Below, piece after piece: positions 1-8,102 of a DNA stretch of 20,271 bases. Origin of the DNA: Amoeboaphelidium occidentale (Eukaryota; Aphelidiomycota; Aphelidea); contig JALGPX010000143.1 of assembly GCA_023515795.1 (NCBI GenBank), positions 1 to 20,271 of the forward strand, read 5' to 3'. How positions within the stretch are numbered: the first letter of the stretch is position 1; each line of letters starts with the position of its first letter. Position numbers and translations under genes: made by a program. The notes beneath the pieces are model-generated. The model had not been told where the DNA came from, did not search any database, and worked only from the letters and a program-made list of their open reading frames with translations.

Positions 1-266
1 TCTGTTCCCAGCTATGCTCCTAGTCCACTTTAAGTCATGCCTGTTTCAGCCCATCGATGAGCTTGCTCTATGCGGTATAAGAAGGACGAATCCAAAACTT
101 ACCCTTGGTTTATTAGCGAATGAGACTGGCCTATATCTTCCCGATTCAGAGTGCTACTCAAAATTCTGGATTCTTCGTCTGATCAGCCTGGACAAATTTT
201 AGTGGTAATTTTACGCAAATTAAATTCGAACACAATTAGTGTTGTAGCATACTATAGACCATGCAG

Positions 267-285
267 ATGATCAATACGTGATCAT
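267..285. repeat. Inverted repeat, 7-bp arms
   Basis: Arms ATGATCA and TGATCAT are perfect reverse complements separated by 5 bp. It sits just before a second palindrome at 288-303. It could be a dimeric protein-binding site or a cruciform; function is unknown. Confidence 0.6.
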
Positions 286-287
286 AC

Positions 288-303
288 GATGACCCAGGTC
301 ATC
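288..303. repeat. Inverted repeat GATGACC/GGTCATC
   Basis: Perfect 7-bp arms with a 2-bp centre. Degenerate versions of the same motif recur at 354-368 and, as a half (CGGGTCATC), at 533-541, where the 172-bp repeat units begin. The motif therefore marks the borders of the repeat. Confidence 0.6.
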
Positions 304-360
304 CAGTGAACCAATGAAAATAGACTATCCAGACTATATTTGTGTAACCATGTGATGACC

Positions 361-704
361 CGGGTTATATGTTAAGCCAAACAAACTTTCTGTCCAACAG
401 ATATCCATGATACATTAGATTTCGAGATCCAACGAGATTTGAGTATTTGTACACACATGTAACCTTGAACGATCAAATCAGCCAATGATATCGCCGGATT
501 TTGACGAATTGGCCAATGATATTGCAGGATTNCGGGTCATCTGTTAAGCCAAACAAACTTTCTGTCCAATAGATATCCATGATACATTAGATTTCGAGAT
601 CCAACGAGATTTGAGTATTTGTACACACATGTAACCTTGAACGATCAAATCACCCAAAGATATCGCTGGATTTTGACGAGTTGGCCAATGATATTGCAGG
701 ATTT
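361..704. repeat. Two tandem 172-bp repeat units
   Basis: Unit 1 is 361-532 and unit 2 is 533-704. They are nearly identical but differ at several scattered positions, for example around 368-370 versus 540-542 and 472-487 versus 644-659. Each unit ends with an internal direct repeat of period 31 (481-511 then 512-531; the same in unit 2), built around a CCAATGATAT core. An undetermined base (N) at 532 is exactly at the unit junction. The array lies about 100 bp downstream of the stop codon of the BTB gene. No coding function is apparent. Confidence 0.85.
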
Positions 705-801
705 TGATGGAGCAAGATATACCCCCTTTAAGAAAGCGCATTCGCACTAAAGCTCGCAGCATGTAGACGCTTGAGCTGGAGCTCTGCACAAATAAATCAA
801 A

Positions 802-807
802 TCTATT
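802..807 (-). terminator. AATAGA at stop of BTB gene
   Basis: On the minus strand the TAG stop (805-803) is embedded in AATAGA. This is a candidate poly(A) signal, in line with the same arrangement at other genes in the window. Confidence 0.45.
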
Positions 808-2248
808 CAATACTCTTGTCGATTTCGAGGCTTTTAAATGCAGCCTCAAGTGTCCTTGGTAAAAGGTTGCCGTATAATTCTATACCCGCAACCTGTACAA
901 AGTATTTGCCTTGAACTATGACCCGAAAACATCGATACCACTTTTGAGTATCAACGGCCCATGTATGTGTACCATATGAACCGCCTAGAGAAGTATCATT
1001 TGAGTGTACACGTAAAATATCCCAATTTTCTCCGTCGCTAGATCCTTCAAAGCGCCAATGTTGCAAATTAACATTATCTCTGGAGTAACCATGCTTCAGA
1101 GTATAGTGTGATGGCTTGAGGACGAAATTAGAGGGGCCTAAATCAATCTGCATAAAAGCTCCGTGTTCAGAAGCAGTCCAGGTTGGTGCATCCAGACGAG
1201 AAACGATGTTAGATATCTCTCCAGTTTGCATCGAGCTCGATGAACATTTAACGTGACCAGTTTTATGAGGATTTCTAAAAGTTTTCTCATCGAGCTGAGT
1301 TCCAAGCCAATAGACGACACCATTTGTGTCAAAGTCTGTCTGATAGCAGAAGTCTCGTCCTCTTTTTGTATCCATATGTTTTGTGTACTTTCTGCCTAAG
1401 CGTTCTTGATCTAAAGGCTTTCCAAGCGCCATTCTGAGACATATGAACAAGCTTTTACATAGAATATCTCTTGGTACTTGCTTGTTCTCAAATACTTCTT
1501 CAAGTTGTTCCAGAGTCAAGTTCTCAAAGAAAACCTTGGAATACAAATCTTCGCAGTCCTGCTCAGATATTTCTAACGGGTACTTGACTTTTGTGTAATT
1601 TGCAACAATTTTGTAAACCCGATATTCTGTATCAAGCGTTAAGGCGCGATTAGCCAAGATATCCAACAGCACCGGCATTGGAAGAAAGTTCAAATTTCCT
1701 TCTTCTTCATCCCATTCGACTGCATCAAAATTTTCAGCTAGAACAGCACTCGCCTTGACAGTGATCTCATTCATTTCAAATTCTACTGCATCTTTCAGGA
1801 TTGTAAGAACATGCTTTGGAAAGTATATCTTCTCCATCATCTCTCTCAATTTCGCTGATAATTCTGTGATCTGATAATACTCAGACTGATTTAGGAGAGG
1901 AACAATGTTCTGATGTGAGATCATCAATGATCCTGTGTACATGTACTTCAAGATATCAGGCAAAACATTTCGCTCATCTGAAAAGGTTAAGCGACACTCA
2001 TGGGAGTAGGCTTCACAAAAGGAGGAATCAAAGATAGTTTGAAAGTAGTCACTAAATGATTATCATGGTGTGAGAATGCGATCCTACCTGTGACAAGCAA
2101 GAATCACTCTGTGAACTTTATGCTCATTACCGTTGCAGTCTATCAAACTGTAGTCATGATATTTCCCAAGCTCCAAGAATTGCGATAAGCTCTTTTCCGA
2201 TTCAATTCTAGTTCGATCAAGTTGCTGATCATCCGAAGGCTGTAACAT
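803..2248 (-). CDS. BTB-BACK-discoidin (F5/8 type C) domain protein
   Basis: Two exons, complement(2088-2248, 803-2051), joined across a 36-bp GT-AG intron, give 469 residues. The N-terminal BTB/POZ domain (about 28-125) includes the exon junction, with HDYSLIDC early and YMYTGSL near its end. A BACK-like helical region follows (about 130-265). The C-terminal half (about 290-455) is an F5/8 type C/discoidin-like domain with QIDLG, WRFEGSSDGENWDIL and a final GIELYGN motif. This architecture is known from BTBD9 and plant proteins such as At2g30600. BTB-BACK proteins often act as Cullin-3 substrate adaptors, and the discoidin-like domain would bind the target; that role is inferred. The start chosen is the first ATG giving a full BTB domain, only 71 bp downstream of the preceding same-strand gene. 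Confidence 0.88.
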
Positions 2249-2309
2249 GTTGCTGGTTGTTGCTTCACAAACGAAAGAATTTTACCTTCTGATTTAGAAT
2301 CTCATGTTA

Positions 2310-2315
2310 TTTATT
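2310..2315 (-). terminator. AATAAA after b561 gene
   Basis: AATAAA begins 4 nt after the TAG stop (2322-2320). The next gene on the strand starts about 60 nt further on, so the 3' UTR must be very short or overlap that gene's leader. Confidence 0.5.
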
Positions 2316-2319
2316 GCCA

Positions 2320-3465
2320 CTAAGTGCGCGAAAGACCGATCTCATTGTTCTCCTTATAATAGTCTTGGATGTAGTCCTGGTAATTTGAACCTGGTGATTC
2401 TTGGTGGTGTGTCTGACCAATGTGAACCTGGCCAAATATAAATCCTATGAATGTCAAAACAGTCAATGCGACCGTCGTCCACAAGAATGCCATTGCTGAT
2501 TCCTTATAGTCAGCATAGAGTTCTGAAAACAAGACCAGTCCGTAAATTACATTCGCAATACCAAGCAGAAACAGCACGCGTCCTAGAACCCAATGCACTT
2601 TATCATACCATGGAACAAACATACGATTAGGATCGAACTTAACATTAATGAATTGGCCCAGAAAACCTTGTAGAACGGCAAAAATGAAAATGATGAGACC
2701 GAGTGCTTGATGTCCATTTTGAAAGTGATCATCAGAGCTGGTGAATGAGACTGCAATACTGAAGCCAATGATAGTGAACAATATAGAACCAACCAGCAGG
2801 ATAACATGCCATCTGAACCACTTTTCACCAAGAGATTTTTTCATATACCTGGCGATGAAAACACCAATTGGAGTGAAAATGTTCCAAGCAAAGAACATCA
2901 TTATACCGTGAACTAGAGTCAAAGTAACCTTGTCTGACACACCAGCTGTAATAGAGTCTGAACTAAATAAGTCCAGTCTGAAAGTACCATATTGCGAATG
3001 AATAGAAGGATTGTCAGAGACTGGAGTGTTGCTGTATGCCCAAATCATTGGCGATACTCCTTTGTCTAATATACGATGTTGAGAGTCACTGAATGCTAGT
3101 GCTCTGAAGAAACTGAAATAGTTGACACCTCCGGAAGTCTTTGATGTCGCATTGTCAATTCTTGATGCTTGAACTTCTGATAGAGGCGGTAATGATCGCG
3201 ATGTTGAATAACGATCTTGAACGATGAATCTTCCGTCCTTGACATAAACCATCATAATATCTGCGTCTCTCATTGAGCTACCAAAACCAATTGCAGCCCA
3301 ACCAAGCACATTAGTTGAAACCTCAAACCTCATGAGATTAGTTGTTGGCGTTGTTTTCAAGCAGAGCTTCTTGTCAGAAGTACAGAACTCGGCGCATATT
3401 GATATTCCAACAAGCAATATGAGAGATCCCAGGGTTCGCGTGAAATTCCGCTCGAATATGTTCAT
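2320..3465 (-). CDS. DOMON/cytochrome b561 membrane protein
   Basis: An intronless gene of 381 residues. An N-terminal hydrophobic stretch (about 9-25) looks like a signal peptide. The DOMON domain (about 35-155) carries the typical GWAAIGFG...M..ADIM pattern, a b-type haem or sugar-binding fold outside the membrane. The b561 core (about 180-345) has five hydrophobic helices and histidines expected to ligate two haems, in VHGIMMFF (H186), RWHVILL (H220), NGHQALG (H252) and VHWVLGR (H291). Relatives carry electrons across plasma or endomembranes, usually from ascorbate or to ferric iron. A frame continues 12 codons upstream from a TTG, but ATG at 3465-3463 precedes the signal peptide directly and is preferred. 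The short C-terminal tail is polar. Confidence 0.9.
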   Translation of the reverse strand: MNIFERNFTRTLGSLILLVGISICAEFCTSDKKLCLKTTPTTNLMRFEVSTNVLGWAAIGFGSSMRDADIMMVYVKDGRFIVQDRYSTSRSLPPLSEVQASRIDNATSKTSGGVNYFSFFRALAFSDSQHRILDKGVSPMIWAYSNTPVSDNPSIHSQYGTFRLDLFSSDSITAGVSDKVTLTLVHGIMMFFAWNIFTPIGVFIARYMKKSLGEKWFRWHVILLVGSILFTIIGFSIAVSFTSSDDHFQNGHQALGLIIFIFAVLQGFLGQFINVKFDPNRMFVPWYDKVHWVLGRVLFLLGIANVIYGLVLFSELYADYKESAMAFLWTTVALTVLTFIGFIFGQVHIGQTHHQESPGSNYQDYIQDYYKENNEIGLSRT

Positions 3466-3539
3466 TTTACGGAAACGAATAGATCTTGCATTAAGATCCA
3501 ATCAATGATGTAACGATGTCCTCGGCGCTCAATCCTGTT

Positions 3540-3555
3540 CAAGGGAGAACCCTTG
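3540..3555. repeat. Perfect hairpin in the b561 promoter
   Basis: CAAGGG-AGAA-CCCTTG forms a 6-bp stem with a 4-nt loop, 75 bp upstream of the b561 ATG. It abuts the CRE-like site at 3554-3561. It may be a dyad binding site; it is too far from the neighbouring gene's end to be its terminator. Confidence 0.5.
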
Positions 3556-3561
3556 ACGTGA
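3554..3561. promoter_or_regulatory. CRE-like site TGACGTGA
   Basis: One mismatch from the bZIP/CREB palindrome TGACGTCA, about 90 bp upstream of the b561 start codon. A perfect copy occurs upstream of the DUF1295 gene. Function is inferred from the motif only. Confidence 0.3.
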
Positions 3562-3636
3562 TCTGAAGGCTATTTGAGCCAAGTTGTAGATGAAGGTCCC
3601 TCGGATGAAGAAGTTTGCGGTTCAACGTTATTTTAC

Positions 3637-3642
3637 TCTATT
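3637..3642 (-). terminator. AATAGA at stop of BFR2/AATF
   Basis: AATAGA overlaps the last base of the TAA stop (3644-3642) on the minus strand. Candidate poly(A) signal. Confidence 0.45.
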
Positions 3643-5072
3643 TAGTTAGCATGCAATCTTCTAAGCGATGAAAATAACTCATCAATTCTGTAATCTTCCC
3701 AGGTTTCTAGTTCTGCAGGCGCCATAAAGTTAGCCAATTTATCATGTACATCAAACTTGAGCTTTCTGCCTTTAGTTGCTTTCCTGGCAAACTCTTTCTT
3801 TTTCTTTGTTTTTGACTGCAGCTCTTTCAACTTTGCCCATTGAACACCAATGTTTATGTAGTCCTCTTGATCACCTGTCTTTCTTTCAATAAATTCCTTC
3901 AATAATGTAGCATAGAAATCGTGATCATCAAATATTTCTCCTTCTGAATCTGAGACGAATTTCTTTCCGAAACTCTTGTACTCTGCTCTAGGTGTTCTTG
4001 TACGGGCAAATAATCTTTCAGAATCGGCAGAAATAGTCTGATCGATTTGCACAGACAATTCTTGATTAAAAGCCTTAAACTTCTTATTGCCCAAAGAACC
4101 GCTTAGTTGAACTCTCTTATTCCATTTCTCTATACAGCTCTTCTTGAATGGTGAAATAATTCTGTCTTCTAAAGTAGAAGCAATCTGAAAATGCTCAAAT
4201 CCATCACAAGCTTTTCGTTTTCTGCATTGCGAGACGGCTTTCATTAATGTTTCTTCTGATACTCCTTCTGGCGCATAAACGTTGCTATTCTGTTCAATGA
4301 AATTCAACTGAACATCTAAAAGGGTTTTCATCAAATTGGCACAATTCTCTCGCAACGCTTCCTTTTCTGACTTGATCTCAGAGGTCTTTTGATATTCATC
4401 ACCAAAGTACAGCGAATGCACTGCAGAAACTGGCATACTGTTTGCATACACTAAACACTTTTGAAATCTGATTCTTAAATCCAATAGGGAATCTCCGAAC
4501 TTGACGAGATTTCGGGACTGCGCACCACGACGTTGATCGTCCTTACCTCTGACCGAGAATGTCTTCATGAGCTCTTTATCCTTTTTGATCACACTTTCAT
4601 ATTCTTCCTTCAAGTTAACATCATCGCCTTCTTCGTCATTATCCTCATCATCGTGGTCTGTGTATTCGACAAGATCAGATTCGTAATCATCTTCATTGTG
4701 CGCTTCCTGCTCTAAATCATCTTCCGATAACACTTCTTTGCGAGATACAACGCGTCCTTTGTACTTTGGATTCTCTGAGAGTAAATCATCTCTTCTTAGT
4801 TTGCTCTTTTCAACTGCGGCGTAATGCTCACGGGCCAAATCAGCTCTTTTGCTTTCATCCTCGCTGCTGTTGGCGCTGGAATGGTCGTGCTCAGAATCAG
4901 AATGATAAAATTCCTGGAAACCGTCAAATGCTTCCGGGTCTAAATCTTTCAGAGTATTTCTCGACTTCATGCTGAATGATTTCTTGAACTTTTTGCGCCG
5001 ATCGAAACTCAATTCGTGGTTTACGACCTTTGCGCTTTTGGATCGAAATGACTGGTACCTCGCGTGCAACAT
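3642..5072 (-). CDS. BFR2: Ribosome biogenesis protein BFR2/AATF (Che-1, Traube)
   Basis: An intronless gene of up to 476 residues. The N-terminal third is charged, with the family hallmark DPEAFDGF followed by EHYAAVEKSKLR and a highly acidic stretch. A central AATF-Che1 domain (about 185-300) and a C-terminal TRAUB domain (about 385-465) follow; the latter has DDHDFYATLLKEFI, the ATKGRKLKFDVHDKLANFM motif and a WEDYRIDELF ending close to yeast Bfr2. The yeast and human proteins act in the nucleolus in early 40S/90S pre-ribosome processing. The start is uncertain. ATG 5072-5070 lies inside the start of the oppositely oriented PIP kinase gene, whereas ATG 4970-4968 (residue 35) would still include the conserved DPEAF motif and leave a 77-bp shared promoter. 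The alternative start seems at least as likely. Confidence 0.92.
   Translation of the reverse strand: MLHARYQSFRSKSAKVVNHELSFDRRKKFKKSFSMKSRNTLKDLDPEAFDGFQEFYHSDSEHDHSSANSSEDESKRADLAREHYAAVEKSKLRRDDLLSENPKYKGRVVSRKEVLSEDDLEQEAHNEDDYESDLVEYTDHDDEDNDEEGDDVNLKEEYESVIKKDKELMKTFSVRGKDDQRRGAQSRNLVKFGDSLLDLRIRFQKCLVYANSMPVSAVHSLYFGDEYQKTSEIKSEKEALRENCANLMKTLLDVQLNFIEQNSNVYAPEGVSEETLMKAVSQCRKRKACDGFEHFQIASTLEDRIISPFKKSCIEKWNKRVQLSGSLGNKKFKAFNQELSVQIDQTISADSERLFARTRTPRAEYKSFGKKFVSDSEGEIFDDHDFYATLLKEFIERKTGDQEDYINIGVQWAKLKELQSKTKKKKEFARKATKGRKLKFDVHDKLANFMAPAELETWEDYRIDELFSSLRRLHAN
4971..5047. promoter_or_regulatory. Bidirectional start region of BFR2 and PIP kinase
   Basis: If BFR2 starts at 4970, this 77-bp interval is the whole shared promoter of two divergent genes. 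If it starts at 5072, the two coding regions overlap by 25 bp and each promoter lies in the other's coding sequence. The heptamer ATCGAAA occurs twice (5001-5007 and 5042-5048). No TATA box is evident. Confidence 0.4.
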
Positions 5073-6373
5073 GTCTGGAGCCGCCTCTGGTCAGCGCTCA
5101 TGAAGATCCTTGTGTTTATGGTTTGCTGATGGGAATATCATTGTCTAAGCCTTTGATCACGGCAGATAACAGATTTGGTTGCGCTCGTTCAGCTGCGCAT
5201 GAAGCTGCTCCTATTCGCCTAGGGAAAAACTTGGTTGTAACTTTATCACAAAAGCCTCTTATTGTCAAATATGCCTCAACAACAGAATGGAATTACTGCT
5301 CAGATTCTGATAACCAGAACGATGAGGATGATGAACTATTTCAAGATGCTGTGAGTGATATTAATGACTTTGGTGTGTTTTCACGCCCATACGCTTCTGA
5401 GCCATCGCTACTGACAGAAAAGTACGACTTCTTGGCTCCATGTGCTTTTCCTGAGGGTCAAGAGTACTCCATATCATTCAAGTCTTATCTGCCTTCGCTG
5501 TTTCATGAATTACGTACGCTGTTTGCATGTTCAAACATTTCAACAAGGCCTGGTACAGCGACTAATGCACCGTCGTATTTGCAATATGGTTCCGATGGCG
5601 ATGATTATTATGAAACGTTCTCACAAATTAACGAATTGATAAGTTGTGGCGCATTGGCCAATTCAGGCGCAAGATTCTTCTACACTCCAGACAAGAAATT
5701 CATTCTTAAAACAGTATCACACAAACAAGTCAAATTCTTATTGTCAATTATGGGCAAGTACGCGGAATATATAGCAAGAACTCCCGATTCAAAGTTGACT
5801 CGAATCTACGCAATCTATCGCATAAAATGGTCAGAACTGGGTCCTACGACATGCGCATCAAAATTCACTAAAAAGCATCACAAGAACTACATACTGGTAA
5901 TGAGGAATGGGCTTTTCTCCAGCGATCAAGTTGAGGGTAAAATGGATGTCTTTGATCTGAAATGCTTTGGATTGCTACATAGTAGAGACAACAGGGACTT
6001 TTCTAAATGGACTGCAGAAAATCGATCTACACCTTTGGAACCAAAAGAATTACAGTCTATATCAGTTGCATTGAAGAAAGACGTAAATTTTCTTCGTTCT
6101 GTAGGAGTTAATGATTATTCCTTACTTATTGGAATCAAACACAACATTTCTCTTGACTTCTCCCCTTCTAATCATCCTTATGTTCACATTTCTAAAGACG
6201 GTACTGCTGCAGTTTATGTTGTTGTTATTGACATTCTATCGCCATGGTATATTGAGCGAAAGATTGGAAACTTTCTGTTTCCTGGAATTTGGCTGTACTT
6301 TCCTCGATACACAAGACCCAAGAAATACGCCAAGAAAATGATAAAAACTATAGAGATTATAACAACTAAATAG
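5048..6373 (+). CDS. Divergent phosphatidylinositol phosphate kinase (PIPK family)
   Basis: One exon, 441 residues from ATG 5048. Its N-terminal lobe begins within the first 40 residues (HEDPCVYGLLMGISLS matches the family's lead-in to LGIR), which supports a start this far upstream. Recognisable elements are SGARFFYTPDKKFILKT (ATP-binding Lys about 221), FDLK (D303, K305), NDYSLLIGI (D356) and VVIDILSPW (D395, the IID metal-binding position). It closes with a KKYAKKM segment. Two positions are odd. The usual DLKGS is DLKCF, and the region expected to form the activation loop is short. An acidic insert lies near residue 90. PIPKs phosphorylate phosphatidylinositol phosphates at membranes; whether this one is type I, II or III cannot be settled by eye. 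It is probably active but divergent. Confidence 0.85.
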   Translation: MTGTSRATCLEPPLVSAHEDPCVYGLLMGISLSKPLITADNRFGCARSAAHEAAPIRLGKNLVVTLSQKPLIVKYASTTEWNYCSDSDNQNDEDDELFQDAVSDINDFGVFSRPYASEPSLLTEKYDFLAPCAFPEGQEYSISFKSYLPSLFHELRTLFACSNISTRPGTATNAPSYLQYGSDGDDYYETFSQINELISCGALANSGARFFYTPDKKFILKTVSHKQVKFLLSIMGKYAEYIARTPDSKLTRIYAIYRIKWSELGPTTCASKFTKKHHKNYILVMRNGLFSSDQVEGKMDVFDLKCFGLLHSRDNRDFSKWTAENRSTPLEPKELQSISVALKKDVNFLRSVGVNDYSLLIGIKHNISLDFSPSNHPYVHISKDGTAAVYVVVIDILSPWYIERKIGNFLFPGIWLYFPRYTRPKKYAKKMIKTIEIITTK

Positions 6374-6374
6374 A
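6369..6374 (+). terminator. AATAGA containing the PIPK stop
   Basis: The TAG stop (6371-6373) is inside AATAGA. The opposing gene's signal is 12 bp away, so any cleavage 10-20 nt downstream falls inside the DUF1295 gene. Confidence 0.5.
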
Positions 6375-6386
6375 TGCTAAAAAGCT

Positions 6387-6392
6387 TTTATT
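6387..6392 (-). terminator. AATAAA containing the DUF1295 stop
   Basis: On the minus strand the TAA stop (6390-6388) is the core of AATAAA. Candidate poly(A) signal facing the PIPK gene. Confidence 0.55.
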
Positions 6393-7320
6393 GTTGGCTT
6401 GTGGCTTCTTTCAGGTAATCTGTTTCGTAAATCGGCAACTCAAACAAGAAAATTCTCTTGAACCACAAAGGCAGCGCCCCGTAAAGACTATTTGGAAGTG
6501 GAATCAGAACAGATGTTGTCTTTCTGTATTCCAAGTACATATCCTTTGATTCTTGGCTTGCATTAGCGCCCAAGTATCGCTTCTGTGAGCCCTTCTCTGA
6601 TAAAGGAATACCAGACAAGAACAAAAGAAGCAAAGTGATGAAAATTGGAGAGATAAGACCAACATATGATACAGAGAATCCACTGTTTGCATTATGATCC
6701 AAGCTCATAAGGAAGATGCCCCACCACAAAAGGATTTCACCAAAATAGTTGGGCTGTCTTGAATAATGCCACAATCCGTCACGGAACACAGGAACAGCTT
6801 TACCAGGATTTTCTCTTTTGAACTGCGGAAGAGTGTTGAAACGGTAGTAAAACTTTTGCTGATCTGAAACAGCCTCGCTCAAGAAACCGATGACGAACAA
6901 AACCAAGCCAGCAATGTCGGTCGCAGTTGAAAACTCCTGAGGCCTTTGAGTAGAACACAAAAATACGACAGGGAATCCACAAATGTAAACCCAAAGTATC
7001 TGGAAAATCCAAAAGCCTAAGAAGGAAAAGAAGTTTTCACGCATCTCGTCAAAGCGATTATCTTCTCCAGCCTTCAGTACTCTAATAAATAGGAAAGTAG
7101 ACAATCTGACTGCCCAGACAACCACACAGACTGCAGCTACAACCTGTTTCGAAGAGTACACCCCAGCCACAGTCAAAGCCACGATTGCGTTGATTGCAAA
7201 GTTGGATCCTCCAGCCAAATCGGTAACCTTGTCGAACTTATTAAAGTAAGCAATGAAGAAAAAGCTCATCTGGTAGCACACGGTTATCAGCGCTGTAATC
7301 CAAAGCACATCGGAACTCAT
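6388..7320 (-). CDS. DUF1295 / steroid 5-alpha-reductase-like membrane protein
   Basis: An intronless gene of 310 residues starting at ATG 7320-7318. It has about seven hydrophobic segments. The family signature is clear at residues 182-195 (GLWHYSRQPNYFGE), followed by a WWGIF membrane segment. The position of this motif and the C-terminal SEKGSQKRYL...YLEYRKTTS region match the DUF1295 group, related to steroid 5-alpha-reductases and isoprenylcysteine methyltransferases. Members reside in the ER or other internal membranes and are presumed to reduce or modify lipids with a nicotinamide cofactor; the substrate is unknown. Length agrees with the family. It ends 14 bp from the stop of the opposing PIP kinase gene. 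Confidence 0.9.
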   Translation of the reverse strand: MSSDVLWITALITVCYQMSFFFIAYFNKFDKVTDLAGGSNFAINAIVALTVAGVYSSKQVVAAVCVVVWAVRLSTFLFIRVLKAGEDNRFDEMRENFFSFLGFWIFQILWVYICGFPVVFLCSTQRPQEFSTATDIAGLVLFVIGFLSEAVSDQQKFYYRFNTLPQFKRENPGKAVPVFRDGLWHYSRQPNYFGEILLWWGIFLMSLDHNANSGFSVSYVGLISPIFITLLLLFLSGIPLSEKGSQKRYLGANASQESKDMYLEYRKTTSVLIPLPNSLYGALPLWFKRIFLFELPIYETDYLKEATSQQ

Positions 7321-8102
7321 TTTGATAATTGAATCGTAATCTGGAAAATTTAGGATAAATGGTTCAATGACGTCAACTCACGTCACTAACTTTGAATCTC
7401 CGCTTGACACGACACCTTTCTCCCAGTATCAGACCATTGACATGATAGTAAGTAGCGATGACTTGCGCGTAGAGTGACATGGAAAGGTTGTAGTTGTAGA
7501 ACGTTTCGTGTTTTGAGCAGAACGACACAATTGGGTAAGATCGCATATTTATTCACTTGAAACCAAATTTCCAAAGGTTTGAATTTTTAACTAAATAATG
7601 GTCTTGAGATGCCAGCTTGTTTGAAGTTTTTAGTAGGCGCCACTTTGACAAACGCTTCGTCTTAGTTTCATGACAATCCACGCCTACCGAAGAATCTAAT
7701 GCAGTATCTGCCCGCTCATGGCGTATTCTTATTTCTTTAGCTCGCTCGTATCAACAATTTCCGAGAGCGAATTACTTCTTCAGACTCGTAGCAGTAGATG
7801 TTAAGCTCGATCTTAAACTTATCGATACGTAAAATCACCCTCGCGGTGCTAACCTCTTCAATATCTAAACATACGCTTCTGGCTAAAGAATGTAAATACT
7901 TAGCTTTCGTGAGAGCGTGAACAACAGTCTGTCAAATCTTAACGGATGATTCGGTAAATCTGGCTGATGCTCTCGTTACATGTTGAAACCACCGTGCACT
8001 ACAACCAACACTGCCTATATACTTCCCGTAACACATCCAATTAATTAAAGTTCATTCATCATAAATTTACACTCTCTGTACACCTCTTTTTTTCAAAGTG
8101 TG
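7321..8102. other. Largest intergenic spacer (divergent promoters)
   Basis: About 780 bp between the divergent DUF1295 (-) and RhoGAP (+) genes. I see no gene: frames are short and unrecognisable, and no tRNA T-loop motif is present. It holds the CRE palindrome at 7368-7375 near the DUF1295 start and a pyrimidine run just before the RhoGAP ATG. A small non-coding RNA cannot be excluded. Confidence 0.5.
7368..7375. promoter_or_regulatory. Perfect CRE palindrome TGACGTCA
   Basis: Full bZIP (CREB/ATF) palindrome about 48 bp upstream of the DUF1295 ATG, with a second half-site ACGTCA at 7380-7385. Spacing from the start codon suits a proximal promoter element in a compact genome. Binding is inferred from motif alone. 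Confidence 0.45.

Larger units (their letters stand above)
1..360. other. Gene-free left edge
   Basis: I see no convincing gene here. A 62-codon frame at 14-202 (+) resembles no family I know. The right part (from about 260) has a cluster of short palindromes listed separately, leading into the 172-bp tandem repeat. It could be the intergenic spacer of a gene beyond the left edge. Confidence 0.5.

Noticed and set aside
14-202. 62-codon plus-strand frame at the left edge
   Set aside because: Unrecognised composition, no splice or family evidence; could be chance in a gene-free stretch.
533-704. The second repeat unit as an assembly artefact, because of the N at 532
   Set aside because: The two units differ at several scattered bases, so simple collapse or read duplication does not explain them, although allelic variation is not excluded.
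544-849. 101-codon minus-strand frame overlapping the repeat and the end of the BTB gene
   Set aside because: It shadows the end of the BTB coding region and one repeat unit, resembles no family and has no domain.
3540-3561. Hairpin as a transcription terminator
   Set aside because: It is not at a gene end: it lies upstream of the b561 start and lacks a T run.
7386-7574. 62-codon minus-strand frame upstream of the DUF1295 gene
   Set aside because: No recognisable protein, no supporting exon or motif, and it covers the likely DUF1295 promoter.
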